NCBI GenBank assembly: GCA_963728835.1
Contig: CAVSKZ010000001.1
Location: 372,001 to 436,000, forward strand
From: VRUE01 sp963728835
GTDB taxonomy: Bacteria; Actinomycetota; Thermoleophilia; Solirubrobacterales; 70-9
Direction: 5' to 3'
Length of the DNA: 64,000 nucleotides
Shown: piece after piece, positions 36,594-44,734 of the stretch
How positions within the stretch are numbered: the stretch's first letter is position 1
Layout of the letters: each line of letters opens with the position of its first letter
Translations under genes and position numbers: made by a program
The notes under the pieces: model-generated
Databases searched by the model: none
What the model was told of the DNA's origin: nothing
Seen by the model: only the letters and a program-made list of their open reading frames with translations

Positions 36594-38075
36594 CTACGGC
36601 CGGAGGCCGACCCTGCCGCTGGCGAAGCGATCGAGGACGGCGTCGGCGCTGAGGGCCTCGGAGTAGATCGAGACTTCGTCGATGGTGCCTCTGAAGTACG
36701 TGTCCATGCGCCCGTTGCGACCTATGTAGAGCGGGTCGGCGGCATGGGTGATCGGCCCCGCCAGCGGTCGCGATGCGACCGGCTGGCCGTCGAGATAGAT
36801 CGTCATGCTTGCGCCGTCGTATGTGCCGACCAGATGGTGGACTTCGTCGGCGGAGACCATGCCGGGGCCGGTGGCGAGCGTTTGCATGGTGCCGTCGACC
36901 CAGACCCGGAAGACGAGGTTACCGTTGGCCTGGGGCCGCAGCTCATAGGAGTTGGTGCGCTGGATCATCGAGCCCCGGTACGTACTGGCTTGGACCCATG
37001 CCTCCAGCGTCACGCCGTCTCTCGTGTTCAGTGCTTCCCCTGGTGCGATCGCGACGTGGTCGTCCAGCCCGTCGAAGGAGACGGCGGTGTCGCCGTTGTC
37101 GCCGGCGATGCCGGGTACCCCCAGGGCGGGATCGTTGAGATAGACGCCTGGCGAGGTTCCCACCGCGTCGGCCGCGACGGTCCCGCTCGTCTCGCCGAGC
37201 CGCCACAGCCCCACTCGCGACGGCACGGGTTCGGGGCCGGGGCCTTCCGGTTCGGGTTCGGGTTCGGGTTCAGGTTCAGGGTCGGGCGTTTCCGGCTGGA
37301 TCGGTCCGCGCTCGGTGGCGTCGATGGAGGCCCGGTCGAAGTAGGCGGTCAGGTTCCCCGAGCCGTTCGTCGCGGTCGAGACGATCCCGTAGCGGAGCCG
37401 GTTGAACGGCGCGGCGAGCGCGAACAGGTTGGCTGCTTTCGACACCCCAATCGACTCGCCGTTGACCTTCAGCTCGGTGTGGGCGACGCCGGTGAGGGGG
37501 CTGAGCGTGACGTGCACCTCCACCCAGTTCCAGGTTCCCTCCGGCAGCGCCGAAGGCGAGACCGGTCCGATCAGCGTCTGCTGCGTGCTGCCCCGCGCGG
37601 CGCGCAGGTAGAGGAGGTCGTTGCTCCAGCTCGCGAAGTTGATCTCCGCCCTGTTGGCGAAGGCGACGCTGGTGCTGTCGTCGTTGACGTAGGAGTCGAG
37701 GCGGATGAGGTCGGTGTATCCGGTATGGGAACCGTAGAAGCCGGGCGGCAGGTAGATCGCGGTGCCGAACCAGAAGTCGTCGCCCGCGAGGAGTTGGCGA
37801 GTGGAGTTCGCCCGGAAGAGCCCCCGCGCGTAGGCCCCTCCGCATGCGGCCTCGTTCTGGGTGTGGACCTTCAGCGACGCCCTGCCGGAGTAGGCGATGG
37901 TCGTGTCGCGGGCCGCGATCGTGGTGGCGCAGCGCTTGCTCACCTGGTCGAAGTCGTATGGCGATCCGGTTGGGCTCTCGAGGTCGGCGAGCCTCGGCAC
38001 CACCTGGGCGCTGGCTGCGGTGGCCGTCACGAGCAGGCCCACGGCGACGAAAAAGGTCGTAATCGCACGAATCAT
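36594..38075 (-). CDS. Secreted lyase-like protein with C-terminal LamG domain (paralogue 3)
   Basis: The ATG at 38073-38075 gives 493 residues with a signal peptide (ITTFFVAVGLLVTATAASA). Residues 30-255 resemble the polysaccharide-lyase-like domain of the proteins at 27763 and 28741 (AYARGLFRANSTRQLLAGDD, FWFGTAIYLPPGFYGSHTGY, LPEGTWNWVEVHVTLSP, ELKVNGESIGVS). A Pro/Glu spacer (PEPEPEPEPEPE) separates it from a LamG domain (about 285-480: VGLWRLGETSGTVAADAVG, VSFDGLDDHVAIAPG, VTLEAWVQASTY, HHLVGTYDGASMTIYLDGQP, GTIDEVSIYSEALSADAV). The two lectin-like folds suggest carbohydrate binding and cleavage at the cell surface. Confidence 0.82.
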   Translation of the reverse strand: MIRAITTFFVAVGLLVTATAASAQVVPRLADLESPTGSPYDFDQVSKRCATTIAARDTTIAYSGRASLKVHTQNEAACGGAYARGLFRANSTRQLLAGDDFWFGTAIYLPPGFYGSHTGYTDLIRLDSYVNDDSTSVAFANRAEINFASWSNDLLYLRAARGSTQQTLIGPVSPSALPEGTWNWVEVHVTLSPLTGVAHTELKVNGESIGVSKAANLFALAAPFNRLRYGIVSTATNGSGNLTAYFDRASIDATERGPIQPETPDPEPEPEPEPEPEGPGPEPVPSRVGLWRLGETSGTVAADAVGTSPGVYLNDPALGVPGIAGDNGDTAVSFDGLDDHVAIAPGEALNTRDGVTLEAWVQASTYRGSMIQRTNSYELRPQANGNLVFRVWVDGTMQTLATGPGMVSADEVHHLVGTYDGASMTIYLDGQPVASRPLAGPITHAADPLYIGRNGRMDTYFRGTIDEVSIYSEALSADAVLDRFASGRVGLRP

Positions 38076-38219
38076 CCTGGACTCCCCCGGGTTCAAAATG
38101 TGCACCGCCACCTGGGCTCCCCCCTTTGGCGCGGCCGGCGAGAACGCTCATGATAGCTACCCCCTGGGCTCGGGGGCCGAAACCATCCTGTGAAGACCGG
38201 TGGGGGCCGGCCTTCCGGC

Positions 38220-39225
38220 CTAGGCGGCGTGCGCTCTCGCGCGACTTCCGGCCATCGTCCACTCGACCTGGCGAGCGAGGCCTTCCTCGAGCGAGACCGA
38301 CGGGGAGAACCCGAGCTCCTTGCGCGCAAGGGTCGTGTCGGCACCGGTCTGCCGCGCGTCGCCGCGGGCGCTCGGACCGTACTCGATCGCAATCGGCCGG
38401 CCGATCTTCTCCTCGATCAGGTGGATGGCGTCTAGCAGCGTCACGGGCGTGCCGCCGCCGATGTTGTAGACGGCGCCGGCGGTCCCGTGCTCGGCCGCGA
38501 GCAGGGTCCCCTCGACCACGTCGTCGACGTAGGTGAAGTCGCGAACCTGCAGGCCGTCGCCGAGGACGGTGATCGGCTCGCCGGCGAGCCCGGCGGCGAC
38601 GAACCGCGAGAAGGCCATGTCGGGTCGCTGGCGCGGGCCGTAGACGGTGAAGTAGCGAAGGCCCACCACGTGAAGGTTGTGATTGCGTCCGTAGACCCCG
38701 GCCAGCTCCTCCGTCGCGCACTTGGTCATGCCATATGGCGAGACCGGCGTCCTCACCGCGGTCTCGAGGGTGGGGTGGGATTCCGCGTTTCCATAGACGG
38801 AGGACGAGGAGGCGTAGACGAACGAGTCGACGGGGCTGCGCACCGCCGACTCGAGCAGCCGCTGGGTGCCCTGGACGTTGTTGCGCAGGTAGACCTGGAA
38901 GCCGTCGCCGAAGCTGCCGCGCACCCCTGCCTGCGCGGCGAGGTGGTAGATGACGCTCGCCTTCTCGACCAGGTCGTCGAGCGGGTCGCAGGAGATGTCC
39001 CGTTCCTGCAGGTCGAACCCGGGGTTCTGCTTGAGGTCCGCGATGTTGCGGTCCTTGAGCGGGCGGGGATAGAAGTCGGTGAAGCAGTCGACCCCGATTA
39101 CGTCGAGGCCGCTGGCAAGGAGACGCTCTGTGAGTCTGGCTGCCGAGAAATCCAGCGCAGCCGGTCACGAGCACACGGTCTCTGCTACCCCCGTTGCGGG
39201 AGGCTACCTTTGAGGGGTTGTCCAT
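38220..39225 (-). pseudogene. NAD-dependent sugar epimerase/dehydratase (one frameshift as sequenced)
   Basis: The ATG at 39223-39225 leads into VLVTGCAGFLGS, the NAD-binding glycine motif. At about 39147 one extra base shifts the frame; the second frame then reads RLTERLLASGLDVIGVDCF and on to 38220. The joined protein has about 334 residues with YHLAAQAGVRGSFGDGFQVY, the catalytic S/T in YASSSSVYG, the YxxxK motif in SPYGMTKCATEE, and LRYFTVYGPRQRPDMAFSRF. These are features of the extended SDR family of UDP-glucuronate or UDP-glucose 4-epimerases. It would supply an activated sugar to the surrounding glycosyltransferases. Confidence 0.8.
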
Positions 39226-39230
39226 GTTTC

Positions 39231-39956
39231 CTATCCTTGATTCGGCGATCGGGCTGGTGCCCCGGCATGGGGCCTGCTACCCCATCGTCGAAACGAGGCC
39301 TGAGGTTGAGTCCTGGGTGAAGATTCAACCGAAGCCGACGCGACGGCAGCCATGCGGGCGTGCCGGAAGAGCGCTTCCAGCGTGACTCCGTCCTCGGGGA
39401 AGACCGCCCATCCGAACCCGGCCGCCTCGCCGAGCTCGGCGCGCAGCCGGCGCTCCAGGCCATCGCGGGCGAAGCTGGCGTCGTCGACCATCGCCACTAT
39501 CTCCTCATGCTCCCTGTCCTCGTGGAGCAGCGCGGCGTTGTCGGTGACGCGAAAGGCGCCGAGCGCCGCCGTCGCGGTCTCCCGGTCGACATGGGGTGCG
39601 TGCACCCAGAGAAGATGGGCGGTCTCGCCGCGCCGGCGGCACCACTCGAGGTGGCGCTGAATCCGCTCCAGCCGGGGCGGCACGGCAGCCGCCGGGGATT
39701 GCGTCAGGGCAATCGCGAGCAACCCCCCTGCTAGGACGAACGTCCAGGCCGGGGCGTCGACGATCGCGACCGGGATCATCGCGATCGCGGTGACGAAGCG
39801 CACGCGGGCCTCTTGGGGCAGTGAGAGGGCACATGCCGCTCCAGCCGCGGCGAGCACGATGCAACCGGCCGAGGGAAGCTCGGCGATCAGGCTCGCCAGG
39901 GCGACGATCAGCCAAAGCAGAGCCGGGGCGCGGTTGGTGGAGAGAAATCGAATCAT
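39231..39956 (-). CDS. Membrane protein with degenerate GGDEF-like domain
   Basis: A 241-residue protein. Residues 10-85 contain three or four membrane helices (APALLWLIVALASLIAEL; AGCIVLAAAGAACALSL; PAWTFVLAGGLLAIALT). The cytoplasmic part (residues 95-215) has the topology of a GGDEF domain: LERIQRHLEWCRRRG, then GAFRVTDNAALLHEDREHEE, a degraded active-site region VAMVDDASFARDG, and FGWAVFPEDGVTLEALFRHA near the end. The GG[DE]EF signature itself is absent, so cyclic-di-GMP synthesis is unlikely; a c-di-GMP-binding or structural role is possible. It starts the minus-strand exopolysaccharide group, just upstream of the epimerase. Confidence 0.6.
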   Translation of the reverse strand: MIRFLSTNRAPALLWLIVALASLIAELPSAGCIVLAAAGAACALSLPQEARVRFVTAIAMIPVAIVDAPAWTFVLAGGLLAIALTQSPAAAVPPRLERIQRHLEWCRRRGETAHLLWVHAPHVDRETATAALGAFRVTDNAALLHEDREHEEIVAMVDDASFARDGLERRLRAELGEAAGFGWAVFPEDGVTLEALFRHARMAAVASASVESSPRTQPQASFRRWGSRPHAGAPARSPNQG

Positions 39957-40183
39957 CAGTCAGCTTGCTGTCTCGCTCCCGCCTGTCCGCGATGCCATCC
40001 TACGATGTAGCACAGGGTCTCAGCGACCGCAAGCACTGCATACATCGTCAAGGGGCCACGTCGGCTTTAGCAAGCTCGGAGAATGCAGGGAAAAGCCTAC
40101 CAATCGACTAATTGCCCGTGTTAATAGCCGGTTGAGCGCTTACCGGTATCCGTGAGGTCGGGCCCGGCAAGGGTCCACGCGTT
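39957..40183. other. Intergenic region upstream of the GGDEF-like gene
   Basis: These 227 bases are lower in GC than the surroundings and hold no convincing open frame. A TTGACG on the minus strand (about 40048-40053) could be a -35 box for the membrane protein gene, but no good -10 box follows at standard spacing. Nothing else is recognised. Confidence 0.4.
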
Positions 40184-40750
40184 TCAGTGCGCCTCGTCTG
40201 AGGCGTGAGCCGGGGGACGGGACTCCTCGGCCAGGGAGGTGATCTCGAGCGGGCCGTGAGCCGCGGCCTCGAGGACCTCGGTGGCCTCTTCGGCAGAGCG
40301 GGCGTAGAGCTCGACCAGCAGGTGGACGACTATCTGCTCCTCGTCGTGCTTGTGGAAGCGGACGTGGGTGAAGAACTCGCGCACGCCGGCGTCGCCAAAG
40401 GCGCCGTAGGTGAGGAACTCGATCGCTTCGGGGCCCGAGCAGGTCTCGACCCGGTCCTGGTCGACGCGGACCGTGCAGGAGGCGACCCAGGGGGTGCCGG
40501 CGACCATCCGCTCCCAGCGGTCCTCGACCGGCACCACGTGGTTGTCCTGGAAGGTGAGGTGGGGCTGGTCGTGCATGCAGTCGACGCATTGCACGAGGGC
40601 CTCCTGCACCTCGTCGACGCCCTCGGCGAGGATGCCGGTGCCGGGCTCGACACGGCGGATCGCGTAGTAGTGGATCTGGATCTCGAGGTTCACCGACCAG
40701 CAGCGGTAGCAGCGCAGCCAGGCCGAGCGGTCCCCGTTGAGCTCGCTCAT
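40184..40750 (-). CDS. Conserved hypothetical protein with two CxxC pairs
   Basis: A 188-residue cytoplasmic protein from an ATG at 40748-40750. CYRCW near residue 14 and CVDCM near residue 55 could form one zinc ribbon. The segment between the pairs (VNLEIQIHYYAIRRVEPGT) and the part after it (ASCTVRVDQDRVETC; FFTHVRFHKHDEEQIVVHLL) read as alpha/beta strands. The C-terminus is acidic and disordered. No signal peptide or membrane helix. It ends 47 bases before the ethylmalonyl-CoA mutase stop and is read in the same direction. I do not recognise a family. Confidence 0.6.
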   Translation of the reverse strand: MSELNGDRSAWLRCYRCWSVNLEIQIHYYAIRRVEPGTGILAEGVDEVQEALVQCVDCMHDQPHLTFQDNHVVPVEDRWERMVAGTPWVASCTVRVDQDRVETCSGPEAIEFLTYGAFGDAGVREFFTHVRFHKHDEEQIVVHLLVELYARSAEEATEVLEAAAHGPLEITSLAEESRPPAHASDEAH

Positions 40751-40796
40751 CGCCCCATTGTGGCGCGGCGGGGGCTTCGGCGCTTGCGCGGCGCGC

Positions 40797-42791
40797 TCAG
40801 GCCGTCGCGCGGGCGCTCGCGCGACGGGCGACGAGGTCGACGATCTCGCCCATGATCTTGTTGATGTCGAAGTCCTTCGGCGTATAGACGCCGTCGACCC
40901 CGGCTTCGCGCAGGCGCTCGGCGTCCGCCACCGGGATGATCCCGCCCACGACTACGGGTGCGTCGACGTCCTCCTCACGCAGCAACCGCACCACCTCGGG
41001 GATCAGCTCCAGGTGGGAGCCGGAGAGGATGGAGAGGCCGACGACGTCTACGTCCTCCTGCAGGGCGGACTCGGCGATCTCCTCGGGGGTGAGCCGTATC
41101 CCCTGGTAGATCACCTCCATGCCGGCGTCGCGGGCACGCAGGGCTATCTGCTCGGAGCCATTGGAGTGCCCGTCGAGGCCGGGCTTGCCGACCAGGATCT
41201 TGATCCGGTGCCCGATCTGGCCGGAGACCTCGTCGACGCGGCGGCGAATCTGCTCCAGCTGCTCGCGGTCGGCGGCGGGCGCGGCGCCGCTGACGCCCGT
41301 GGGGCCCCTGTATGCGCCGAAGGCCTCGCGCAGCACTTCGGCCCACTCGCCGGTGCTCGCCCCCGCCTTGGCGGCGGCGATCGTCGCCGGCATGATGTTC
41401 TCGCCGTCGTCGGCGGCGACCCGGCCGAGCTCGGCCAAGGCGGCCTGCACGGCCTCCTCGTCGCGCTCGCGCCTCCATGCCTCGAGTGCCTCGACTCGCT
41501 CGCGCTCGACCTCGGGGTCGGGCGTCAGGATGCCGCCGTCGGCTCCCGCCGTCAGCGGCGAGTCCTCGCTCTCGGTGAAGCTGTTCTGGCCGACGACCTT
41601 CTGCTCGCCGGCCTCGATCCGGGCGACCCGCTCGCGGTGCGACTCGACCAGGCGGGCCTTCATGTACGGGACGGCGGCGACGGCGCCGCCGTGCTCCTCG
41701 ACCACGGCCATCTCGGCGCGGGCGCCCTCGATCAGCTCCTCGACCAGCCCGTCCATCACCACCGAGCCCTCGAACACATCGGGGTACTCGAGCAGGTCGG
41801 TCTCGCTGGCCAGCACCTGCTGGATGCGCAGGCTCCACTGCTGGTCCCAGGGGCGGGGGAGGCCCATCGCCTCGTTCCAGGCGGGCAGCTGGAGGGCGCG
41901 GGCGCGGGCGTCGCGGCTCAGCGTCACCGCGAGCGCCTCGAGCACGATCCGCTGGATGTTGTTCTCCGGCTGCGCCTCGGTCAGGCCGAGGCTGTTGACC
42001 TGGACTCCGTAGCGGAAGCGCAGCATCTTCTCGTCTGTGACGCCGTAGCGCTCGCGGCCGATCTCGCTCCAGAGCCGGCCCATCGCGCGCAGCTTGCCGA
42101 TCTCCTCGATCAGCCTGATGCCGGCGTTGACGAAGAAGGAGATGCGCCCGAAGACCTTGGGGAAGTCGGCGTCGGCGACCTGGCCGCGTGCCTTCACCTC
42201 GTCGAGCACGGCGATCCCGGTGGAGAGGGCGTAGGCGATCTCCTGCACCGGCGTCGCCCCCGCCTCCTGCAGGTGGTAGCTGCAGATGTTGGTCGGGTTC
42301 CAGCTCGGCACCTCGTTGACCGAGAAGGCGACCATGTCGGCGATCAGCCGCATCGAGGGCTCGGGCGGGAATGCGTAGGTGCCGCGGGAGAGGTACTCCT
42401 TGATGATGTCGTTCTGGGTCGTTCCCTTCAGCTTGGAGCGGTCGACGCCGTTCTCCTCGGCGACCGTGACGTAGAGCCCGAGCAGCCAGGCGGCGGTCGC
42501 GTTGATCGTCATCGAGGTGTTCATCTCGTCGAGCGGGATCCCGTCGAAGAGCTGGTGCATGTCGCCCTTGTGGGCGACCGAGACGCCGACCTTGCCGACC
42601 TCGCCGCGGGCGAGGACGTGGTCGGGGTCGTAACCCGTCTGGGTGGGCAGGTCGAAGGCGACCGAGAGGCCGGTCTGGCCCTTGGCCAGGTTGCGGCGGT
42701 AGAGCTCGTTGGAGCGCCGGGCGTCGGAGTGCCCGGCATAGGTGCGCATCACCCAGGGACGGTCGCGCTCGGGAAGGCGGTGCTCGCTCAC
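40797..42791 (-). CDS. ecm: Ethylmalonyl-CoA mutase (MeaA/Ecm, B12-dependent)
   Basis: Starting at the GTG at 42789-42791 (SEHRLPERDRPWVMRTYAGH) the protein has 664 residues; a GTG at 42833 is an alternative. Residues 1-520 form the TIM-barrel mutase domain (KGQTGLSVAFDLPTQTGYDP, NTSMTINATAAWLLGLYVTV, GTTQNDIIKEYLSRGTY, LPAWNEAMGLPRPWDQQWSL). Residues 530-660 form the B12-binding domain, with the cobalt-ligand His542 in KPGLDGHSNGSEQ and the GIRLTPEEIAESA and LSILSGSHLELIPEV strands. The RTYAGHSDARRSNELYRRNL start and the single-polypeptide layout match ethylmalonyl-CoA mutase rather than methylmalonyl-CoA mutase. It makes methylsuccinyl-CoA. Crotonyl-CoA carboxylase/reductase lies 2.2 kb away. 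Confidence 0.9.
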   Translation of the reverse strand: MSEHRLPERDRPWVMRTYAGHSDARRSNELYRRNLAKGQTGLSVAFDLPTQTGYDPDHVLARGEVGKVGVSVAHKGDMHQLFDGIPLDEMNTSMTINATAAWLLGLYVTVAEENGVDRSKLKGTTQNDIIKEYLSRGTYAFPPEPSMRLIADMVAFSVNEVPSWNPTNICSYHLQEAGATPVQEIAYALSTGIAVLDEVKARGQVADADFPKVFGRISFFVNAGIRLIEEIGKLRAMGRLWSEIGRERYGVTDEKMLRFRYGVQVNSLGLTEAQPENNIQRIVLEALAVTLSRDARARALQLPAWNEAMGLPRPWDQQWSLRIQQVLASETDLLEYPDVFEGSVVMDGLVEELIEGARAEMAVVEEHGGAVAAVPYMKARLVESHRERVARIEAGEQKVVGQNSFTESEDSPLTAGADGGILTPDPEVERERVEALEAWRRERDEEAVQAALAELGRVAADDGENIMPATIAAAKAGASTGEWAEVLREAFGAYRGPTGVSGAAPAADREQLEQIRRRVDEVSGQIGHRIKILVGKPGLDGHSNGSEQIALRARDAGMEVIYQGIRLTPEEIAESALQEDVDVVGLSILSGSHLELIPEVVRLLREEDVDAPVVVGGIIPVADAERLREAGVDGVYTPKDFDINKIMGEIVDLVARRASARATA

Positions 42792-42884
42792 GCCTTCAAT
42801 CTTATTTGGGTCGCCTCGAAATACGCCGTTCACCGGCCGCCGGGCCGCATCTTTCCCCCTTGCCTGTGTTTAGGCTGCGAGATT

Positions 42885-43580
42885 GTGAAGGCACTACGCA
42901 CAGGCGCGCTCGTCGCTCTGGCGGCCACGTTGCTGGCCCTCGTCCCGACGGCCAGGGCGGCCCTGGTCGGCATCTACCGCAATGGGATGGAGGGCAAGGG
43001 CCAGCTCGCGCAGATCGCCAAGCTCTCCGGCGAGCGCTGCGGCCGCGGCGCCTCCGAGGGCGCATTCGGCATCGTCGTCGGCAAGCAGACCCGGGAGTGC
43101 TCCTATCGCACTCCGGTGGTCGGGCGGGACCTGGAGATCGCGGCAACCGAGCGACTGCTCGGCAAGACCCCGAAGTCCGTGCAGAAGGCCGCCTTCCTCG
43201 GCCTCGACCTGCGGGCGGGCGGGGGCGCCCGCTACCAGCTGGCTGCCTACCCCTTCCAGCGCAAGGCCCAGCTGCGCAAGGTCCTCGCCGACGGCAGCAT
43301 CGAGTACCTGCAGATCGCCAAGGACGTTCCCGCCATCCAGGGGGTCGACCGCGAGAACGACCTGAGGCTTCGCGCCTTCAACATCACCGAGGGCGAGGAA
43401 AAGGGAAGCTGCCGCATCCTCGCCTACGTCGGCGGCGAACTGGTTGCTGACGTCACCGACGAAGGGGCGGGGGACCTGACTGGCCGTGCGTCGGGCTTCT
43501 CCGTTGGTTCCGCCAAGGTTGCCAAGGGCGCGCAGGCGACGGTCGACGACGTCGTAGTTCGAGTTCCCAGTCCGTTTTAG
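42885..43580 (+). CDS. Secreted hypothetical protein
   Basis: A 231-residue protein from the GTG at 42885 (the frame is open far upstream, but only as the antisense of the mutase). The signal peptide is VKALRTGALVALAATLLALVPTARA. The mature part is a beta-rich domain with three cysteines (GERCGRG, RECSYRTP, GSCRILAYV) and the strands LRAFNITEGEEKGSCRI and VGGELVADVTDEGAGDLTG, reminiscent of a concanavalin-type jelly roll. It is divergent from the ethylmalonyl-CoA mutase gene with a 93-base gap. Two perfect palindromes follow its stop. No function can be assigned. Confidence 0.65.
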   Translation: MKALRTGALVALAATLLALVPTARAALVGIYRNGMEGKGQLAQIAKLSGERCGRGASEGAFGIVVGKQTRECSYRTPVVGRDLEIAATERLLGKTPKSVQKAAFLGLDLRAGGGARYQLAAYPFQRKAQLRKVLADGSIEYLQIAKDVPAIQGVDRENDLRLRAFNITEGEEKGSCRILAYVGGELVADVTDEGAGDLTGRASGFSVGSAKVAKGAQATVDDVVVRVPSPF

Positions 43581-43592
43581 CGGGTGTGTGTG

Positions 43593-43668
43593 GGGGCGCG
43601 GGTGCCCCTCCCCAAAACGCTCGGCGGGAGCCTCGCTGGAGTGTTTTGGGGAGGGGCACCCGCGCCCC
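43593..43668. repeat. Perfect 26-bp-arm palindrome downstream of the secreted protein gene
   Basis: Left arm 43593-43618 and right arm 43643-43668 are exact reverse complements (GGGGCGCGGGTGCCCCTCCC and onward), with a 24-base loop. It lies 12 bases after the stop at 43580. It could serve as a terminator, but the arms are far longer than needed, and the GGGGAGGGGCACCC inner sequence recurs in other palindromes of the window. Confidence 0.9.
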
Positions 43669-43852
43669 TCGACAGCGCACTAGCTTCGAAAGCTCCTCCT
43701 CACGAGCCGTTACCGGCTCCCCGCAAGCTTCAGATGTCCCGGCGCCATTTCGGGCGCCCCAAGCTCTTTTAAAGCTTGGGGACCCTGGGACCGGTTTCGC
43801 AGTCTGGGGCGTTTTCGGGGGACGTTTCAGGGGTGGGGTCGGTTTGGGTGCG

Positions 43853-43918
43853 GGGCCATCGGGGGTCCCTCCCCAGGAACTCCCGCGAAGCGGCCTGGGG
43901 AGGGACCCCCGATGGCCC
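43853..43918. repeat. Perfect 25-bp-arm palindrome upstream of the HTH gene stop
   Basis: Left arm 43853-43877 and right arm 43894-43918 are exact reverse complements (GGGCCATCGGGGGTCCCTCC and onward) with a 16-base loop. It is the second palindrome in the 360-base gap between the convergent genes ending at 43580 and 43941, about 185 bases from the first. The rest of the gap holds GC-rich sequence with no convincing gene. Confidence 0.9.
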
Positions 43919-43940
43919 GTCCTACTACTAGGCCGATTGC

Positions 43941-44210
43941 CTAGTCGTTCTTCTCCAGCGCTTGGTCAGCCAGCCGGTAGATGTGTTCGACGGTCCCCCG
44001 TCGCGGCTGCGTTTCCGCCAGCTCGATGCAGCCCAGGTTCCTCAGCACGCGGACGTGGTAGGCGACGTGGCGGACGTCGAGCCCGAGCCTCTCGGCGATC
44101 TGCTTGGGACTGTCGACTCCCTCGCCTATGAGGGCCAGGGCTTCCGCTCTCAGCGAGCTGGAGAGGGCCCTGGCCAGGCGCTGGTCAATCGATATGGGGC
44201 GCGGTCGCAC
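43941..44210 (-). CDS. ArsR-like winged-helix transcriptional regulator
   Basis: The frame is open to 44456, but the conserved part begins at the GTG at 44208-44210 (VRPRPISIDQRLARALSSSL), giving 89 residues; upstream starts cannot be excluded. The protein is a single winged helix-turn-helix: RAEALALIGEGVDSPKQIAE, then LGLDVRHVAYHVRVLRNLGCIELA as recognition helix and wing entry, and RRGTVEHIYRLAD as wing. No metal-binding cysteine pair of ArsR sensors is visible, so the signal is unknown. It is divergent from the ClpS gene, with an AT-rich gap that could hold its own operator. Autoregulation is likely by analogy only. Confidence 0.7.
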   Translation of the reverse strand: MRPRPISIDQRLARALSSSLRAEALALIGEGVDSPKQIAERLGLDVRHVAYHVRVLRNLGCIELAETQPRRGTVEHIYRLADQALEKND

Positions 44211-44349
44211 GGCTCCATGCCTCCAAAATTGTTTGCATTGCTCATAGGAGTCTAAGCTATAACTAACTTGAGTAGTTAAGTCCACTTTAAGACGAATGGT
44301 GGATGTCACTGCAGGTCCCGCCCTTCCCGGTGCAGCGACTTTGCGCATA
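44211..44349. promoter_or_regulatory. AT-rich divergent promoter region between the HTH gene and clpS
   Basis: The gap is strikingly AT-rich for this genome. On the plus strand a TTGCAT (44233-44238) and TATAAC (44258-44263) pair has a 19-base spacer, slightly long. AACTA (44261-44265) and TAGTT (44273-44277) form a short inverted repeat overlapping the -10 box, a possible operator for the adjacent winged-helix protein. GGAGG precedes the HTH coding region on the minus strand. Confidence 0.45.
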
Positions 44350-44649
44350 ATGGCGAGGGTGTCGACTTCGACGGTGGAGAGGCCCCGCACCGACGGGCCA
44401 GGCTCGGACCTGGGGGGCGACTGGCGCGTGATCGTACGCAACGACAGCCACAACACGTTCGATCACGTGGCTCAGTCCCTGGCGCGCGTGCTGCCGGGGG
44501 TATCGCTGGAGAAGGGTCACGAGCTGGCCGAGAGCATCCACAACAACGGCATGGCGATCGTCTGGTCGGGGCCGCGCGAGCCGGCCGAGCACTACTGGCA
44601 GCAGCTCAACTCAGCGGGCCTGACGATGGCCCCGCTCGAGCGCGCCTGA
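44350..44649 (+). CDS. clpS: ATP-dependent Clp protease adaptor ClpS
   Basis: A 99-residue protein from the ATG at 44350; an ATG at 44296 would add 18 poorly conserved residues. The ClpS fold is recognisable: DWRVIVRNDSHNTFDHVAQS (the N-D-x-x-N-T motif that holds the N-degron), then HELAESIHNNGMAIVWSGPR, and EHYWQQLNSAGLTMAPLE. ClpS hands proteins with destabilising N-terminal residues to the ClpAP or ClpCP protease. No clp protease subunit is in the window. It is divergent from a winged-helix regulator that may control it. Confidence 0.85.
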   Translation: MARVSTSTVERPRTDGPGSDLGGDWRVIVRNDSHNTFDHVAQSLARVLPGVSLEKGHELAESIHNNGMAIVWSGPREPAEHYWQQLNSAGLTMAPLERA

Positions 44650-44674
44650 ACCAGGCGCCGCCTCCTCCGCTCCC

Positions 44675-44716
44675 GCCCGGGCGCGCTAATCACACCCGGC
44701 GATCTCGCGCCCGGGC
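44675..44716. terminator. Bidirectional terminator-like hairpin
   Basis: GCCCGGGCGCG (44675-44685) and CGCGCCCGGGC (44706-44716) pair perfectly over 11 bases around a 20-base loop. The hairpin sits between the convergent stops of clpS (44649) and the ABM-domain gene (44735). No T-run is present. Confidence 0.6.
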
Positions 44717-44734
44717 TCCCGCGTCCGGGGGCGG

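Noticed and set aside
37276..39225. A 649-codon frame starting at the epimerase
   Set aside because: Only its first 25 or so codons (the glycine-rich NAD motif) are real; after about 39147 the frame is wrong for the epimerase, and further on it is a shadow of the LamG protein.
40797..42791. Methylmalonyl-CoA mutase large subunit
   Set aside because: The start (RTYAGHSDARRSNELYRRNL), single-chain layout without a small-subunit gene, and presence of ccr fit ethylmalonyl-CoA mutase better.
40737..43580. A 947-codon plus-strand open frame across the mutase gene
   Set aside because: Up to about 42880 it is the antisense of ethylmalonyl-CoA mutase and reads as Gly/Leu/Val-rich nonsense; only the part from 42885, with a signal peptide, is kept.
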